64,000 bases of DNA from RHKX01 sp963820055 (GTDB lineage: Bacteria > Actinomycetota > Thermoleophilia > Solirubrobacterales > 70-9), in contig CAWFYJ010000003.1 in the NCBI GenBank assembly GCA_963820055.1, positions 620,001 to 684,000 on the forward strand, written 5' to 3'. How positions within the stretch are numbered: the first letter of the stretch is position 1; each line of letters opens with the position of its first letter. Positions 22,082 through 31,510 of this stretch are shown here, in pieces. A model generated the notes under the pieces. It was given only the letters and a program-made list of their open reading frames with translations. It was not told the DNA's origin and made no database searches. A program made the translations under genes and the position numbers.

Positions 22082-23200
22082 CTACCCCGGGATCACCACA
22101 TCCTTCGTGACCGCGATGCGGTTGCCGGCTTCGTCGCGGAGACGCAGCACGGCGGTCGCGTCGCCGGCGGTCGCGGCGCGGCGGATCCGGACCTGAAGGC
22201 GGTGACGGCCGGGGCCGAATGGCGTGTCGGCGGAGGCGCCGAGGCGCTCGTCGCCGCGGCGGACGCGAAGCCGGGCGTTGACCTGCTCATCAGTCTTGAA
22301 CTTGACTCTGACGGTCCGGCGGTCGCCCTTCGCCCGGACGCGGGGATCGCCAGTCACCCGGCCGGCGACCTTCTCGTCGGGCGGGTCCGCAAGGACCGCG
22401 GGGTCGGGCTGCTCGCCGGGCTTGAGCTCGTAGAAGCCCCAGGGCGGGCTGGCGTTGACGAGGCGGCCGTTCTCGCAGTGAGCGAGGAACGGCGCGACGT
22501 CCGCGCCCGGGTTCGACCCCTCCATCCGGTACCAGCCGGGCGGCACCTCGACCCAGAGCACTCCGCCGTCGACCGACGAGGACGTCTGCGTGGTGTCGGG
22601 GACCACGGACGAGTTGAAGTAGATCGGCCCCCGGGTGCTCCCCTCGACCGGGTCCATGGTCGCTGTCGAGCCGGGCAGCCCGTGCGGGTAGACGTTCTTG
22701 AAGCCGGGGTCGAAGGTCGTCGCCTCGCGGGCGGCGACGATCGAGAAGGTCGAAACGATGACGCACTCCTTGATCGTCTGCGCGTCGTCGAGCGGCACGC
22801 TGAGCAACCCCGCGAAAGCGAGGTAGTAGAGGTCCGGCGTCACCTGGAAGTGGACGTTCTCGAGGTCCTCGCCGGAGGTGTGGAACGTCTGCAGATAGGT
22901 CGCGCGGTATCCGGGCGGCGGGTCGATCCAGGGGGTGACGTTCGCGTCGTCGGGAACCTCGATGTCGTAGCTGCCATCGGGCTGGACCGGCGCCGACAGA
23001 CCCGGGAACTCCTCGATCCGCACGATGGCGCCGGGCATGTGGTCGTCGATTCCGAAGAAGGCGTAGGCGACGCCGCGGATGTGGACGGTGCCCCCGGTCC
23101 CAGCCGAGGCCGCGGCGGGAATCGACACGCCGAGACAGGCGATAGCGGCGAGGGCGGTGAGCACCATGGCGACGCGGCGACGAACGGCGGACTTACTCAA
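22082..23200 (-). CDS. Secreted protein of unknown function
   Basis: A 372-residue exported protein. TTG at 23200 is preceded by GGGAGG at good spacing, and the product starts with a basic n-region (KSAVRRR), a hydrophobic core (MVLTALAAIACLGVSIPA) and an Ala-x-Ala-type cleavage site near residue 33. The mature part starts with a carboxypeptidase-regulatory/Ig-like beta segment (VRIEEFPGL, DGSYDIEVP). A region with several Trp/Tyr and one Cys pair follows. A basic C-terminal beta domain (about 280-372) resembles the repeat modules found at the end of actinobacterial surface proteins. I cannot name the family. It is convergent with ppdK. Confidence 0.75.
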   Translation of the reverse strand: MSKSAVRRRVAMVLTALAAIACLGVSIPAAASAGTGGTVHIRGVAYAFFGIDDHMPGAIVRIEEFPGLSAPVQPDGSYDIEVPDDANVTPWIDPPPGYRATYLQTFHTSGEDLENVHFQVTPDLYYLAFAGLLSVPLDDAQTIKECVIVSTFSIVAAREATTFDPGFKNVYPHGLPGSTATMDPVEGSTRGPIYFNSSVVPDTTQTSSSVDGGVLWVEVPPGWYRMEGSNPGADVAPFLAHCENGRLVNASPPWGFYELKPGEQPDPAVLADPPDEKVAGRVTGDPRVRAKGDRRTVRVKFKTDEQVNARLRVRRGDERLGASADTPFGPGRHRLQVRIRRAATAGDATAVLRLRDEAGNRIAVTKDVVIPG

Positions 23201-23315
23201 TTGGACCCTCCCGGGATTGCTCGAATGCGATCCCCCCGACCCGCGTGCGCGGGACCGGAACCTATCACCGTGGACACGACTATCGGGTCATTACGGACGC
23301 ATGCGCGAGTGCCGC

Positions 23316-23834
23316 TCAGCTCCGCTCGAGCTCCTTTGGCCTGACCATCCGGGCGAACCGTGCCCCGCCCGGCCCGAGGTCCTCCCACCCGCAGTCGAGG
23401 TCGAATGCAGCGAGGCCGCCGGTGGGGAACTTGCCGCTGAGGCGATCGAGTCCGGCGCCGACGCCGACGAGGATCAGCGCCAGGTCCTGGATCGCCGGTT
23501 GATGACCGATCAGCATCACGGCCCCGAAGTCGTCCGGCGTCTTGCGCAGCCGATCGAGCAGTTCGGTAGCCGTCGCGGCGTAGATGGCGACGTCGGTTTC
23601 GACGACGGGCTCGGCGCCGGCCCCGAAGCCGGGTGCCACGAGTTCGAGCGTCTGCCGGGTCCTGAGCGCCGAGGAGCAGATGACCAGGTCCGGCACGGTG
23701 CCCTGCTCCCGGAGGTGGGCAGCGAGTAGCGTCCCGGCCCGGCGCCCGCGGGGAGCGAGCGGCCGGTCGTGGTCGGCGATGGTCGGATCGTCCCAGCTCG
23801 ACTTGGCGTGGCGAAGGAGGAGGAGCCGCTTCAC
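23316..23834 (-). CDS. SixA-type histidine phosphatase
   Basis: A 172-residue histidine phosphatase-superfamily protein. The catalytic motif LLLRHAKSSWDD is at the N-terminus, R-x-x-x-T follows in SSALRTRQTLEL, and the second catalytic His is in MLIGHQPAIQDLA. The RHAKS start and short length fit the SixA branch, which dephosphorylates phospho-His on signalling or phosphotransfer proteins. GTG start. No phosphorelay partner lies beside it. Confidence 0.88.
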   Translation of the reverse strand: MKRLLLLRHAKSSWDDPTIADHDRPLAPRGRRAGTLLAAHLREQGTVPDLVICSSALRTRQTLELVAPGFGAGAEPVVETDVAIYAATATELLDRLRKTPDDFGAVMLIGHQPAIQDLALILVGVGAGLDRLSGKFPTGGLAAFDLDCGWEDLGPGGARFARMVRPKELERS

Positions 23835-23889
23835 AGACGGAACTTTCGCGGATTCGACATCTGTGGGTCGGTGCCGAACGGGCCGGATC

Positions 23890-25869
23890 TCAGGCGGGCT
23901 GCGGCGACGGCTCGCTGCGCCCGAGCTCGCGGCAGAGGCGGTCGATCATCGCGTCGACCTCGGGGGACTCGGAATCCCAGTCGGCGACGAGCTCGGTGAG
24001 TCGCTCGCCGCGGGCCCGGACCAGGCGTGCGCAGACGTCGCGCCCGGCGGCGGTGAGCGCGAGGCCGCCGGGCTCGAGCAGACCACGCTCACGGAGAGCA
24101 TCGCGGGCCGCCGCGAGCCGTTCGCCGTCCTCGGGTCGGCGGGTCTCGAGGGCCGCCGCCGGGATTTCGCCGTTCTCGGAGCGGCCGATCAGCCAGGCCT
24201 CGGCGGGCGACACGTCGATGCCTGCGCGCTCGGTGACGGAGCCGATGAAACGGCGGGTCCGCTCGCGGCCGACGAGCCGGCTCAGCTCCCGGGTGATCTC
24301 GCCGATCGAGGTCGCCTGCTGCGGCGCGGCGAAGGCGTCGCCGAGGTCGCTCGTCTCGACGGTCTTCCGCAGCGGCCGCTCCTCGAGGAACCAGGTGAGG
24401 ACGAAGGCGACGGCGACCACGCATCCGGCGATCAGGAACACAGAGGAGAGCGAGTCGGTGAACGAGGCGACGTAGGCGTCCTTGACGGGCGCCGGCAGAT
24501 CGAGAAGCTGCGCCGGGTTGAAGCCGCCGGCGTCGACTGCCCCCGCTCCGGAGCTTCCGGCCGGCAGCCGGTCGGCGAGCTCGGCGGTCAGCCGGTTGGC
24601 GAAGATCGCGCCGAGGATCGCGGTGCCGAGCGAGCCGCCGATCGAGCGGAACAACGTCGCCGACGAGGTTGCGACGCCGAGCTGCGAGTACGGGACCGCG
24701 TTCTGGACGGCGAGGATCAGCACCTGCATCACACAGCCGAGGCCGGCGCCGAGGATCAGCATGTAGAAGGCGGTCACTACCGACCCGGTCTCCGAATCGA
24801 GGCTCGAGAGGAGCAGCATCCCGATCGTCGCCAGTGCCGTGCCGATGATCGGGAAGCGCTTGTAGCGGCCGGTCCTGCTGATCAGCTGGCCGGAGAGGAT
24901 CGACGCCGTCAGAAGGCCCGCCATCAGCGGCAGCAACTGGAGGCCGGATGCCGTCGGCGACAAGCCATGGACGATCTGCTGGAAGAGCGGCAGGTAGGTG
25001 AGCGATCCGAAGAGGGCGAAACCGACGACAAGGCCGACCGCGCTCGTGACCCGGAAGACGGAGTTGCGGAAGAGCGCCGGCGGTAGGACCGGCTCCTCGG
25101 CCCGGTTCTCGGTCCGCCAGAAGAGGAGGAAGGCGACGATGGCGAGGACCCCGAGCCCGACCACCTGCGGTGACGCCCACCCGTAGGTCGTTCCGCCGAG
25201 CGTCGTCAGCAGCACCAGCGAGGAGAGCCCGGTGCCGAGCAGCAGGGTGCCGAGGTAATCGACCCGGTGCTGCTTGCGCTCGGAGACGCTCGGCAGCGCC
25301 GCCGCGATCGCGACGATTGCGACGAGCCCGAGCGGGACGTTCACGTAGAAGATCCAGCGCCAGCTCGCGTGAGTGGTGAAGAAGCCACCGATGAGCGGGC
25401 CGGCGACGCTCGCGAATCCGAAGACGGCGCCGAAGAGCCCCATGTACCGGCCGCGCTCGCGCGGCGAGACGACGTCGCCGATCGCCGCCTGAGCGCTGAC
25501 CATCAACCCGCCTCCGCCCAACCCCTGAATGGCGCGAAACGCGATCAGCTCCGTCATGCCCTGTGCCAGCCCGCAGAGAACCGAGCCGACCAGAAACAGA
25601 ATCAGAGCCCCCTGCAGCACGACCTTGCGCCCGTAGAGATCGCCGAGCTTCCCGTAGAGCGGCGTGACGATCGTGATCGCCAGCAGGTACGAGGTGACGA
25701 CCCAGGAGAGGTGCTCGAGGCCGCCGAGCTCGCCGACGATCGTCGGCAGCGCGGTCGAGACGATCGTCTGGTCGAGCGCCGCCAGCAGCATCGCGAGCAT
25801 CAGCGCCGCGATGACGATCCGGACCCGCCGCCGGTCCGGCCCCTGGCCCTCCTGCCGGTCTTCCTGCAC
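23890..25869 (-). CDS. MFS drug exporter (EmrB/QacA, DHA2) with a C-terminal winged-helix-like domain
   Basis: A 659-residue transporter. Residues about 20-500 hold fourteen hydrophobic helices with DHA2 motifs: LDQTIVSTALPTI in helix 1, LYGKLGDLYGRK (motif A), and GPLIGGFF (motif C). After the last helix (WFLEERPLRK) about 130 soluble residues remain, with a helix-rich segment, LVGRERTRRFI, then LRERGLLEPGGLALTAAGRDVCARL, which looks like the wing of a MarR-type domain. The GTG at 25869 is chosen because GAGGTGG lies just upstream; longer starts cross the divergent gene. Substrate unknown; multidrug export is the family role. Confidence 0.9.
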   Translation of the reverse strand: MQEDRQEGQGPDRRRVRIVIAALMLAMLLAALDQTIVSTALPTIVGELGGLEHLSWVVTSYLLAITIVTPLYGKLGDLYGRKVVLQGALILFLVGSVLCGLAQGMTELIAFRAIQGLGGGGLMVSAQAAIGDVVSPRERGRYMGLFGAVFGFASVAGPLIGGFFTTHASWRWIFYVNVPLGLVAIVAIAAALPSVSERKQHRVDYLGTLLLGTGLSSLVLLTTLGGTTYGWASPQVVGLGVLAIVAFLLFWRTENRAEEPVLPPALFRNSVFRVTSAVGLVVGFALFGSLTYLPLFQQIVHGLSPTASGLQLLPLMAGLLTASILSGQLISRTGRYKRFPIIGTALATIGMLLLSSLDSETGSVVTAFYMLILGAGLGCVMQVLILAVQNAVPYSQLGVATSSATLFRSIGGSLGTAILGAIFANRLTAELADRLPAGSSGAGAVDAGGFNPAQLLDLPAPVKDAYVASFTDSLSSVFLIAGCVVAVAFVLTWFLEERPLRKTVETSDLGDAFAAPQQATSIGEITRELSRLVGRERTRRFIGSVTERAGIDVSPAEAWLIGRSENGEIPAAALETRRPEDGERLAAARDALRERGLLEPGGLALTAAGRDVCARLVRARGERLTELVADWDSESPEVDAMIDRLCRELGRSEPSPQPA

Positions 25870-25923
25870 TTCCACCTCGGTGGAAGATAGCCAGCGGGCA
25901 TGCGCGGCCCATAGGCTGCGCGC

Positions 25924-26199
25924 ATGAAGCTCTACACATGCGGACAGGAGGACCACGCCGCCGCTCTCGGGCATCCCTGCGGGCGCGCGGCCAAGGCGCT
26001 CCGCGACAGCGGGCACGATTTCGAGATCGAGACGGTCGAGGGCTACAGGCTGATGCCGTGGACGCGCCGCGGCAAGCGCGACGAGATCCGCGAGATCAGC
26101 GGCCAGGAGAACGTCCCGGTCCTGGTCGCCGACGACGGGGAGGTCGTCAGTGGCTCGGGGACGATCGCCCGCTGGGCGAAGGAGCACCCCGCCGGCTGA
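25924..26199 (+). CDS. Glutaredoxin/GST N-terminal-like thioredoxin-fold protein
   Basis: A 91-residue protein made of a single thioredoxin-like fold: MKLYTCGQ at the first strand, a helix with HPCGRAAKAL, the cis-Pro region ENVPVLVADDG, and the last helix SGSGTIARWAKEH. This is the N-terminal half of glutathione-S-transferases and some glutaredoxins. The first Cys is at residue 6 and another in HPCG, but there is no C-x-x-C pair, so disulfide reduction is doubtful. It diverges from the MFS exporter, with 54 bases between starts. Confidence 0.75.
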   Translation: MKLYTCGQEDHAAALGHPCGRAAKALRDSGHDFEIETVEGYRLMPWTRRGKRDEIREISGQENVPVLVADDGEVVSGSGTIARWAKEHPAG

Positions 26200-26200
26200 T

Positions 26201-27277
26201 TCAGGCCGAGGTCGGCGCGATCACGTGCGCCGTGGCGGGGCCGACGCGGCCCTCGAGCAGCGCCAGGTAGGCATCGGGGACCGATTCGAGGTCTTCGCCG
26301 CGGACGATCTCGAGCCACCCGCCGATCCAGTCGGCGAAGGGCTGCCACGACTCAGCAGCCCGCGACTCAAGTCCGGCCGGACCCCAGTCATGCGAGCGCT
26401 TCGAAGCGCGGTCAGGGGCGAAGAACATCGCCGGCTCCGGGCCGGGCAGGTCGCCCTCCCCCGCTCCGAGCTCCTCCCAGTGGGTGACGCCGACGGTCAT
26501 GCTGCGGGCGAGGTGGTCCCCGAAGTGAGCGTGGACGGCTTGACGGACCCGGCCGTCGCCGGCGATGTCGACGAAGGTCGCCGGCCCGGGCTCGAGCGAG
26601 TCGATCTCGTCGTACGCGACCGTCCGGCCGTAGATGCCGAGCCCGGCGACGAAGTCGGAGTTGCCGCCTGAGGTGAGCCCGACGAGCTCGACCCCGTCAC
26701 GCTGCGCGAGCAAGAAGGCCGTCGCGATCGCGGTCTTGCTCGAGGCGCTCGAGATCACGACCGGCCCGGCCTCCGTCGCACCCTCGTCGGCCAGCTGGTC
26801 GGCGATCAGGAATGCGGTCATGAACAGCGGCCGCAGCAGCATCTGCAGGTCCTCGGTGTCGGCGGCGTAGAACGGATCGCCCACCGTTGATGCGAAGCGC
26901 TGGTAGGTGGCCGGGAGCTCGCGCCGGTGCGGCGAGCCGTCGCTGAAGCCGCGCTCGCCGACGTCGGCCGGCTCGACGACGAGGTGCGTCGAGGGCGGCA
27001 GGTAGCCGTAGACGCGGCTGCCCACCTCCAGCTCGGGAGCCTCGCTCCGCTCGACCTCGGCGAATCCCCAGACCGGGATCCGCCCCCAGCCGTCATCGGC
27101 CGGGAAGAACGACCAGTACGACATCAGGTCGCCGAGCACCGCGTAGGTGATGTTGTTGGACGTCAGCCCGAAGGCGTCGACCCGCAGCAGCGCCTGACCC
27201 GGCCCCAGGGCCGGCGGCTCGGATTCGGCGACGCGGCATTCGCGCAGGTCGTCCCGCCTGACCAGGAAGTCGCTCAT
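26201..27277 (-). CDS. DUF2855 family protein (medium-chain reductase-like)
   Basis: A 358-residue protein with the DUF2855 pattern. The N-terminal GroES-like part has LLRVDAFGLTSNNITYAVLGD and WGFAEVERSEAPEL. Then ASSKTAIATAFLLA stands where a Rossmann nucleotide site lies in medium-chain dehydrogenases, and DIAGDGRVR follows later. The family is uncharacterised; the fold suggests a reductase. Stop codon is two bases from the end of the convergent thioredoxin-fold gene. Confidence 0.85.
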   Translation of the reverse strand: MSDFLVRRDDLRECRVAESEPPALGPGQALLRVDAFGLTSNNITYAVLGDLMSYWSFFPADDGWGRIPVWGFAEVERSEAPELEVGSRVYGYLPPSTHLVVEPADVGERGFSDGSPHRRELPATYQRFASTVGDPFYAADTEDLQMLLRPLFMTAFLIADQLADEGATEAGPVVISSASSKTAIATAFLLAQRDGVELVGLTSGGNSDFVAGLGIYGRTVAYDEIDSLEPGPATFVDIAGDGRVRQAVHAHFGDHLARSMTVGVTHWEELGAGEGDLPGPEPAMFFAPDRASKRSHDWGPAGLESRAAESWQPFADWIGGWLEIVRGEDLESVPDAYLALLEGRVGPATAHVIAPTSA

Positions 27278-27307
27278 CGTCCTTCCGCGACTTCCCGGCC
27301 GGGTGGA

Positions 27308-29732
27308 CTATCGACGGCGCGAGTGCTGGAACTCCAGGACCTGCTGGAACGTCGGACGGTTCGTGCTCGGGAACCTGGTCGGCAGCAGGCCGGGCGCGAA
27401 CCCGGTGGTGCTGGCCGTGCCCCGCCACGTCGACGGATCGCTGCTGCCGTAGTCGCTCTCGAGGCTGTCGGCGCTTGCGTCGATCGCGTCCCAGAGCGAC
27501 GCCCGGCAGGCGGCCAGGTCGCCCTTACCGCAGTAGCTGAGGTTGAACTTGCCCTTGACCTTGCGGCCGAGCAGCGTCCTCAGGTCCTTGTCGACGTACG
27601 ACTCGCCGGAGAGGCTGCCGAGACCGCGCACGTTGTTGAGGTCGTCGAGCACCGGCCCGAACCGCGGTGCCATCACGGCGTCGGCGATCGGCCTCCAGGT
27701 CCGGTCCATGATCGTCGGGCCGGCCTCGTCGTACTTGGTGTCGAGGTCGGCGTCGAGGCGGGGCGCGTCTCGCTTCACCCAGTCGTCGAGCAGGTCGACC
27801 ATCGCGGCGTCCCGGGCGTTCGGGGCCTGTCCGCCGTGCAGCACCTTGCTCACGACCGGCCAGACGGGCGAGCGCACGTCCTCGGTCGCGGCCCGGTTCA
27901 TGATCCCGACGTTGTCGGTGATCTTCGCCTTCTTCGGCCACTGGTCGAAGAGCTCGACCCGTTGGACGGAGCCGTAGGGCTCGTCGTCGCCGTGCATGAA
28001 GCCCGGCGCCGAGCGGTTGTTCCAGTTGAGCAGCAGACCCTTCGGACCGCCGACGGCGTGCGGGTGCTCGTCCTCGGCTGAGGAAGCCCTTCCACTCGTA
28101 CTTGCCGGTGCCGAGCGTCGGCAGGCGACGGTCGAGGCCCTCGGCGCGCTTCGGCAGCAGGCCGGACGCGAAGTACGAGGTCTTGTTGCGCGAGGTGTAG
28201 GCCCAGTTGAAGGTGAAGCCGAACTTGTTCGCCGTGTCCCAGAACTTCCGCGGGGTCTTGGCGTCGCCGCTCGGTCATCCCCTTCAGGGCGGCGAGGTTG
28301 AGGCCGTCGCGGCCGAACGTCGAACGCTGGCGGGACATCGCGTACGGCTTGCCGTTCACGGTCGCAGTCGCGAAGACCGGGCCGTGGACGGAGACCGGGT
28401 AGCTGATCGTGTTGCCGTTCAGCTCACCGGCGTTGAAGCTGGCGGAATGCCCGGCACTCGCCGTTGTAGAGGTAGTGGTCGGAGTCCCGCGTCGGCGTCG
28501 AGCCGTCCGGGTTGCAGAGCTTCTCCGCGAAGACGTCGCGGACGTCCTGGCCGGCCGAGGTCAGGCTCCAGGCGTAGTTCTCGGTCCGGCCGATCAGGAT
28601 GTACATCGCCAGACCGGGAACCGCGGCGCCCTGCGCCTTGATGCCCGGGCCCTGGAGATCCATCTGCTGGACGATCTCGGGGTAGTAGTAGCCGAGCTGC
28701 GGGCCCATCACGGCGAGCGCGTTGCCGCTCGCCGAGCGCTGGCCGGAGGCGACCAGGAAGTTCGAGGCCTGCCGGCGGGCCGGAGCGGCCGCCGCGACGG
28801 TGTCGGGGACCTCGGGATCGAGGCTCTCGATCGAGTCGGGGTCGACGGTCACCGAGCCGGTGACCTTGCCGCCGGTGAGCGGCCGCGTAGTCGAAGCGCT
28901 TCTTGATCGTCGTCGGCGCCTCCGGATCGTCGGCGAGCATCACGTCCTCCCAGGCGCCGTGGCCCTTCGCCGTGCCGAGCTGGTCCTGGAGCTTCGCGAG
29001 GAGGTCCGAGTTGGCCGCCTCGCCGCCGCCGCCGGCGCCGAAGATCGAGCCGATGAAGGCCGTCACGGCGATCACGTCGTTGGCGTTCGCGGGCGGCTGG
29101 TCGATGTTGTTGGCCTCCCAGTAGGCGTTGATGCCGTCCGCATAGGCGCGGGCGTCGCTGAGGACCTGCTTGCCGTCCTTGCCGTACTTCTTGACGAGCA
29201 GCTTCTTCTGCTTCGTCACGAGTGCCTCGGTCGCGGCGCTCGGGACGAAGGACTGGCCGCTGGTGACGAGCGAGAAGGCGTCGAGGTTGGGAACGTCGGC
29301 GACGGCGGCGCGAGCGGGGCCGCGGCCGAGGGTCAGCAGCAGGCCGCGGTCGCGAGCGGTGGTCCAGCCGGCGCCGAAGGCGACGTCGTCACGGGTCTTG
29401 CCGTAGATGTGGGGGATGCCGTAGGCGTCGTAGATGAGCTCGAGGCCGGGACGGCCCGTGTCCTCCTCGTGAACGTCGCCGATCGGGGCGAAGTTCTCGG
29501 GCAGGAAGTGATCGTTGATGTCGCTGATCGTGATGTTGTCGCGGAGCGGCGTCAGCCCGCTGTAGAGCGGCAGCTGGTCGGTCGAGTTCTCCGTGAACGG
29601 CAGTCCGCCGTAGTTGCCCGGCGGCAGGATGTAGCGAGCCGTGTCGGGCTTCGCCACAGCGGCTCCCGCCGGGACGAGCGCGACGACCAGCGCCGCGCAG
29701 AATGCGAACAGGAACGACCTCGATCGGCTCAC
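27308..29732 (-). pseudogene. Penicillin acylase-family (Ntn) hydrolase, frame broken at four points
   Basis: Read in pieces this is a full-length, about 810-residue, secreted penicillin/aculeacin acylase-type protein. Signal peptide: SFLFAFCAALVVALVPAGA. Alpha-chain block: GIPHIYGKTRDDVAFG. Beta-chain start with the nucleophile Ser in ASNFLVASGQRSASGNAL. The C-terminal part includes VHGPVFATAT and ends at 27308. The family hydrolyses N-acyl groups from lactams, amino acids or signal lactones after self-cleavage before the Ser. The frame shifts near 28883, 28444, 28270 and 28076, each in the same direction. Each is repaired by adding one CG/GC dinucleotide where the sequence would read GCGC. 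Protein similarity continues across all four, so sequence error is more likely than decay. Confidence 0.85.
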
Positions 29733-29846
29733 GCTTGTTTCCTCTCTCCGAACCCGCGGCTTCCCCAGGCCGCTCTCTCTCCAGGACGCGCTGAGTATTT
29801 CAGACGGCCCGCCGGAGGGAGCAGGTTCGCGTCTCCGCCGGGTCGC

Positions 29847-30296
29847 TCAGCGGGACCTCGGCCGGTCGAGCGCCGCGCCGAGGTTGTCGAAGCAGAGGTT
29901 CCAGCCGTGCTCGTGGTCGCGCAGGACCTCTCCTCGTTGAGGAGGCCGTTGTGGGTGAAGCGGACCTCCGTGCCCTCGCCCGTCTCCTCGAACTCGATCT
30001 CGATCAGCGTCTCGTGCGGGTCGTCGTCCCAGACCCACGTGAAGGCGAGGCGGCTGGGCGGGTCGACGACCGTGTAGCGGCCGCCGCCGCCGTGCTCGAC
30101 GTCCTTGTGCGGGTCGCGCATGACGACGCGGACCGCTCCCGCCGACCTGCAGGTCGACCTCCGCCTCGGTGGTCTCCCAGTCGTGGCCCGCGTGGAACCA
30201 GCGGCGCAGAACCTCCTCGCTCGTCCAGGCGTCGAAGACCCGCTCGGCGGGCGCCTCGTAGGTCCGCTTCATCCGCAGCGTCGTCTTCATCGTCAT
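29847..30296 (-). pseudogene. SRPBCC/AHSA1-domain protein, frame broken twice
   Basis: About 150 residues when joined. The start is the ATG at 30296 with GGAGGGGAG just upstream. AHSA1/START-like blocks: RTYEAPAERVFDAWTSEE, RRWFHAGHDWETTEAEVDLQVGG, then RYTVVDPPSRLAFTWVWD, TEVRFTHNGLL and HGWNLCFDNL. The frame slips near 30140 (a GCGC appears reduced to GC) and near 29935 (GGG reduced to GG); the two cancel, so the first and last parts are in register. AHSA1 proteins typically follow an ArsR regulator, as here. Confidence 0.82.
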
Positions 30297-30431
30297 CTCC
30301 CCTCCTCCCTTCGCCGCCCCAATCGCGACGCTATCCAACCACGGACGAGCAGGAGGCGCGGCCGCGCCGCTCGTCAGCGTCGGTACCAGCAGCTCCTCGA
30401 CCGGCAGGCCGCCGACGTGGGCGACCCCGCA

Positions 30432-31166
30432 TCATGTGCTGCGGGCGCCGCGCTGGGAGGCCGACGCATCGGAGAGGGCGTGTTCGAAGTCGGTCGCCTC
30501 GTCGTACTCGTCGTGGCGGTTCCACCAGCCGTACGCCTTCGTCTGCGGATACCCGTCGGGCGAGTCCTCCCAGATCTCCTGTCGGCCGAGGGCGGTGATG
30601 TCGAGGTAGCTCCAGGTCCCGCCCATCAGCTCGTCGCCGCGCTTGTCGATGAAGTACGTGCGGTAGATCGCCGTCCTCGTCGCGAAGGAACGCGTTCGTC
30701 CCGTGCCACTCGCCGACGTCGAAATCGGCATCGAAGTCGTCGGTCAGCGTGTACCAGGGGATCTCCTCCCACCCCATCCGCTCCTGCAGGGTCCGGATCT
30801 GCTCCTGCGACGCCCGCGAGACGAACGCGAGCGAGGTGTCGCGGGCGTTCAGGTGCGCCGGATGGGCGACCTGGTCGGCGACCATCGAGCAGCCGCGGCA
30901 ACCCACCTCGGGCCAGCCGTCGACGTCCGGGTCGAAGAAGAAGCGGTAGACGATCAGCTGACGACGGCCGGCGAACAGGCCGGCGAGATCGACGGGGCCC
31001 TCCGGTCCCTCGAACGCGTACTCCTTCTCGACGGCCATCCGCGGCATCCGCCGGCGCTCGGCAGCGAGCGCGTCGCGGGCGCGGGTCAGCTCCTTCTCCC
31101 TCGCGAGCAGTCTGCTCGCGGGCGGCCTTCCATTCCTCGGGCGAGACGATCGGCGTGGCAGTTCAT
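30432..31166 (-). pseudogene. DUF899 thioredoxin-like protein, frame broken three times
   Basis: About 245 residues when joined. ATG at 31166 has GAGGAGG seven bases upstream. The rebuilt N-terminus contains TPIVSPEEWKAAREQ and then LLAREKELTRARDALA. The core has FFFDPDVDGWPEVGCRGCSM with a C-x-x-C, LAFVSRASQEQI, WYTLTDDFDADF and, after the last break, YRTYFIDKRGDELMG. DUF899 proteins are thioredoxin-fold and of unknown substrate. Breaks: near 31156 (TGCGCC reduced to TGCC), near 31110 and near 30670 (GGCGCGATC reduced to GGCGATC). Confidence 0.82.
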
Positions 31167-31476
31167 TTCGTTTCCTCCTCGTCAGGTACTCGTCGACGAC
31201 ATCGAACATGCGCTCCCAGTGAGCGCGCTGACGATCCATCCACTCGGCCGCACCCCGGAGCGCGTCGAGCTCGAGCGAGAGCCGATGAGTCCGCCCCTCG
31301 ACCTCGCGCCTGACGACGCCGGTCTCCTCGAGCACCTTCAGGTGCTTGGAGATCGCCGGCTTCGACACGCCGAAGCCGGCCGTCACGTCGCCGACGGTCG
31401 CCGGGCCGTCGGCCAGGCGTTCGACGATGCCGCGGCGGATCGGATGTGAGAGCGCCTTGAATGGATCGTTAACCAT
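31163..31476 (-). CDS. ArsR-family winged-helix repressor
   Basis: About 104 residues: FKALSHPIRRGIVERLADG, the recognition helix FGVSKPAISKHLKVLEE, the wing VVRREVEGRTHRLSL, and a C-terminal helix WMDRQRAHWERMFDVVDEYL. It has no metal-binding CVC motif, so it belongs to the SdpR-like group that controls AHSA1/DUF899 genes. ATG at 31476 sits inside an 18-bp palindrome, probably its own operator, and the mRNA is likely leaderless. As printed, the frame runs on past 31163 into the next gene; one missing A in the AAA before ATGA would restore a stop overlapping the DUF899 start. Confidence 0.85.
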
Positions 31477-31485
31477 ATGGTTAAC
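31468..31485. promoter_or_regulatory. 18-bp perfect palindrome, probable ArsR operator on its own start codon
   Basis: GTTAACCATATGGTTAAC is perfectly self-complementary and AT-rich in very GC-rich DNA. It contains the arsR ATG (31476-31474, minus strand). A TATTGT-like -10 hexamer would lie just upstream. Repressor bound here would block transcription start and translation start together. Confidence 0.8.
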
Positions 31486-31510
31486 AATACACACCGGGCG
31501 CGGTCTGCGG

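Noticed and set aside
27308..29732. Programmed frameshifting in the penicillin acylase gene
   Set aside because: Four shifts in one gene, none at a slippery heptamer, and the same GC-for-GCGC pattern in unrelated genes make recoding far less likely than sequence error.
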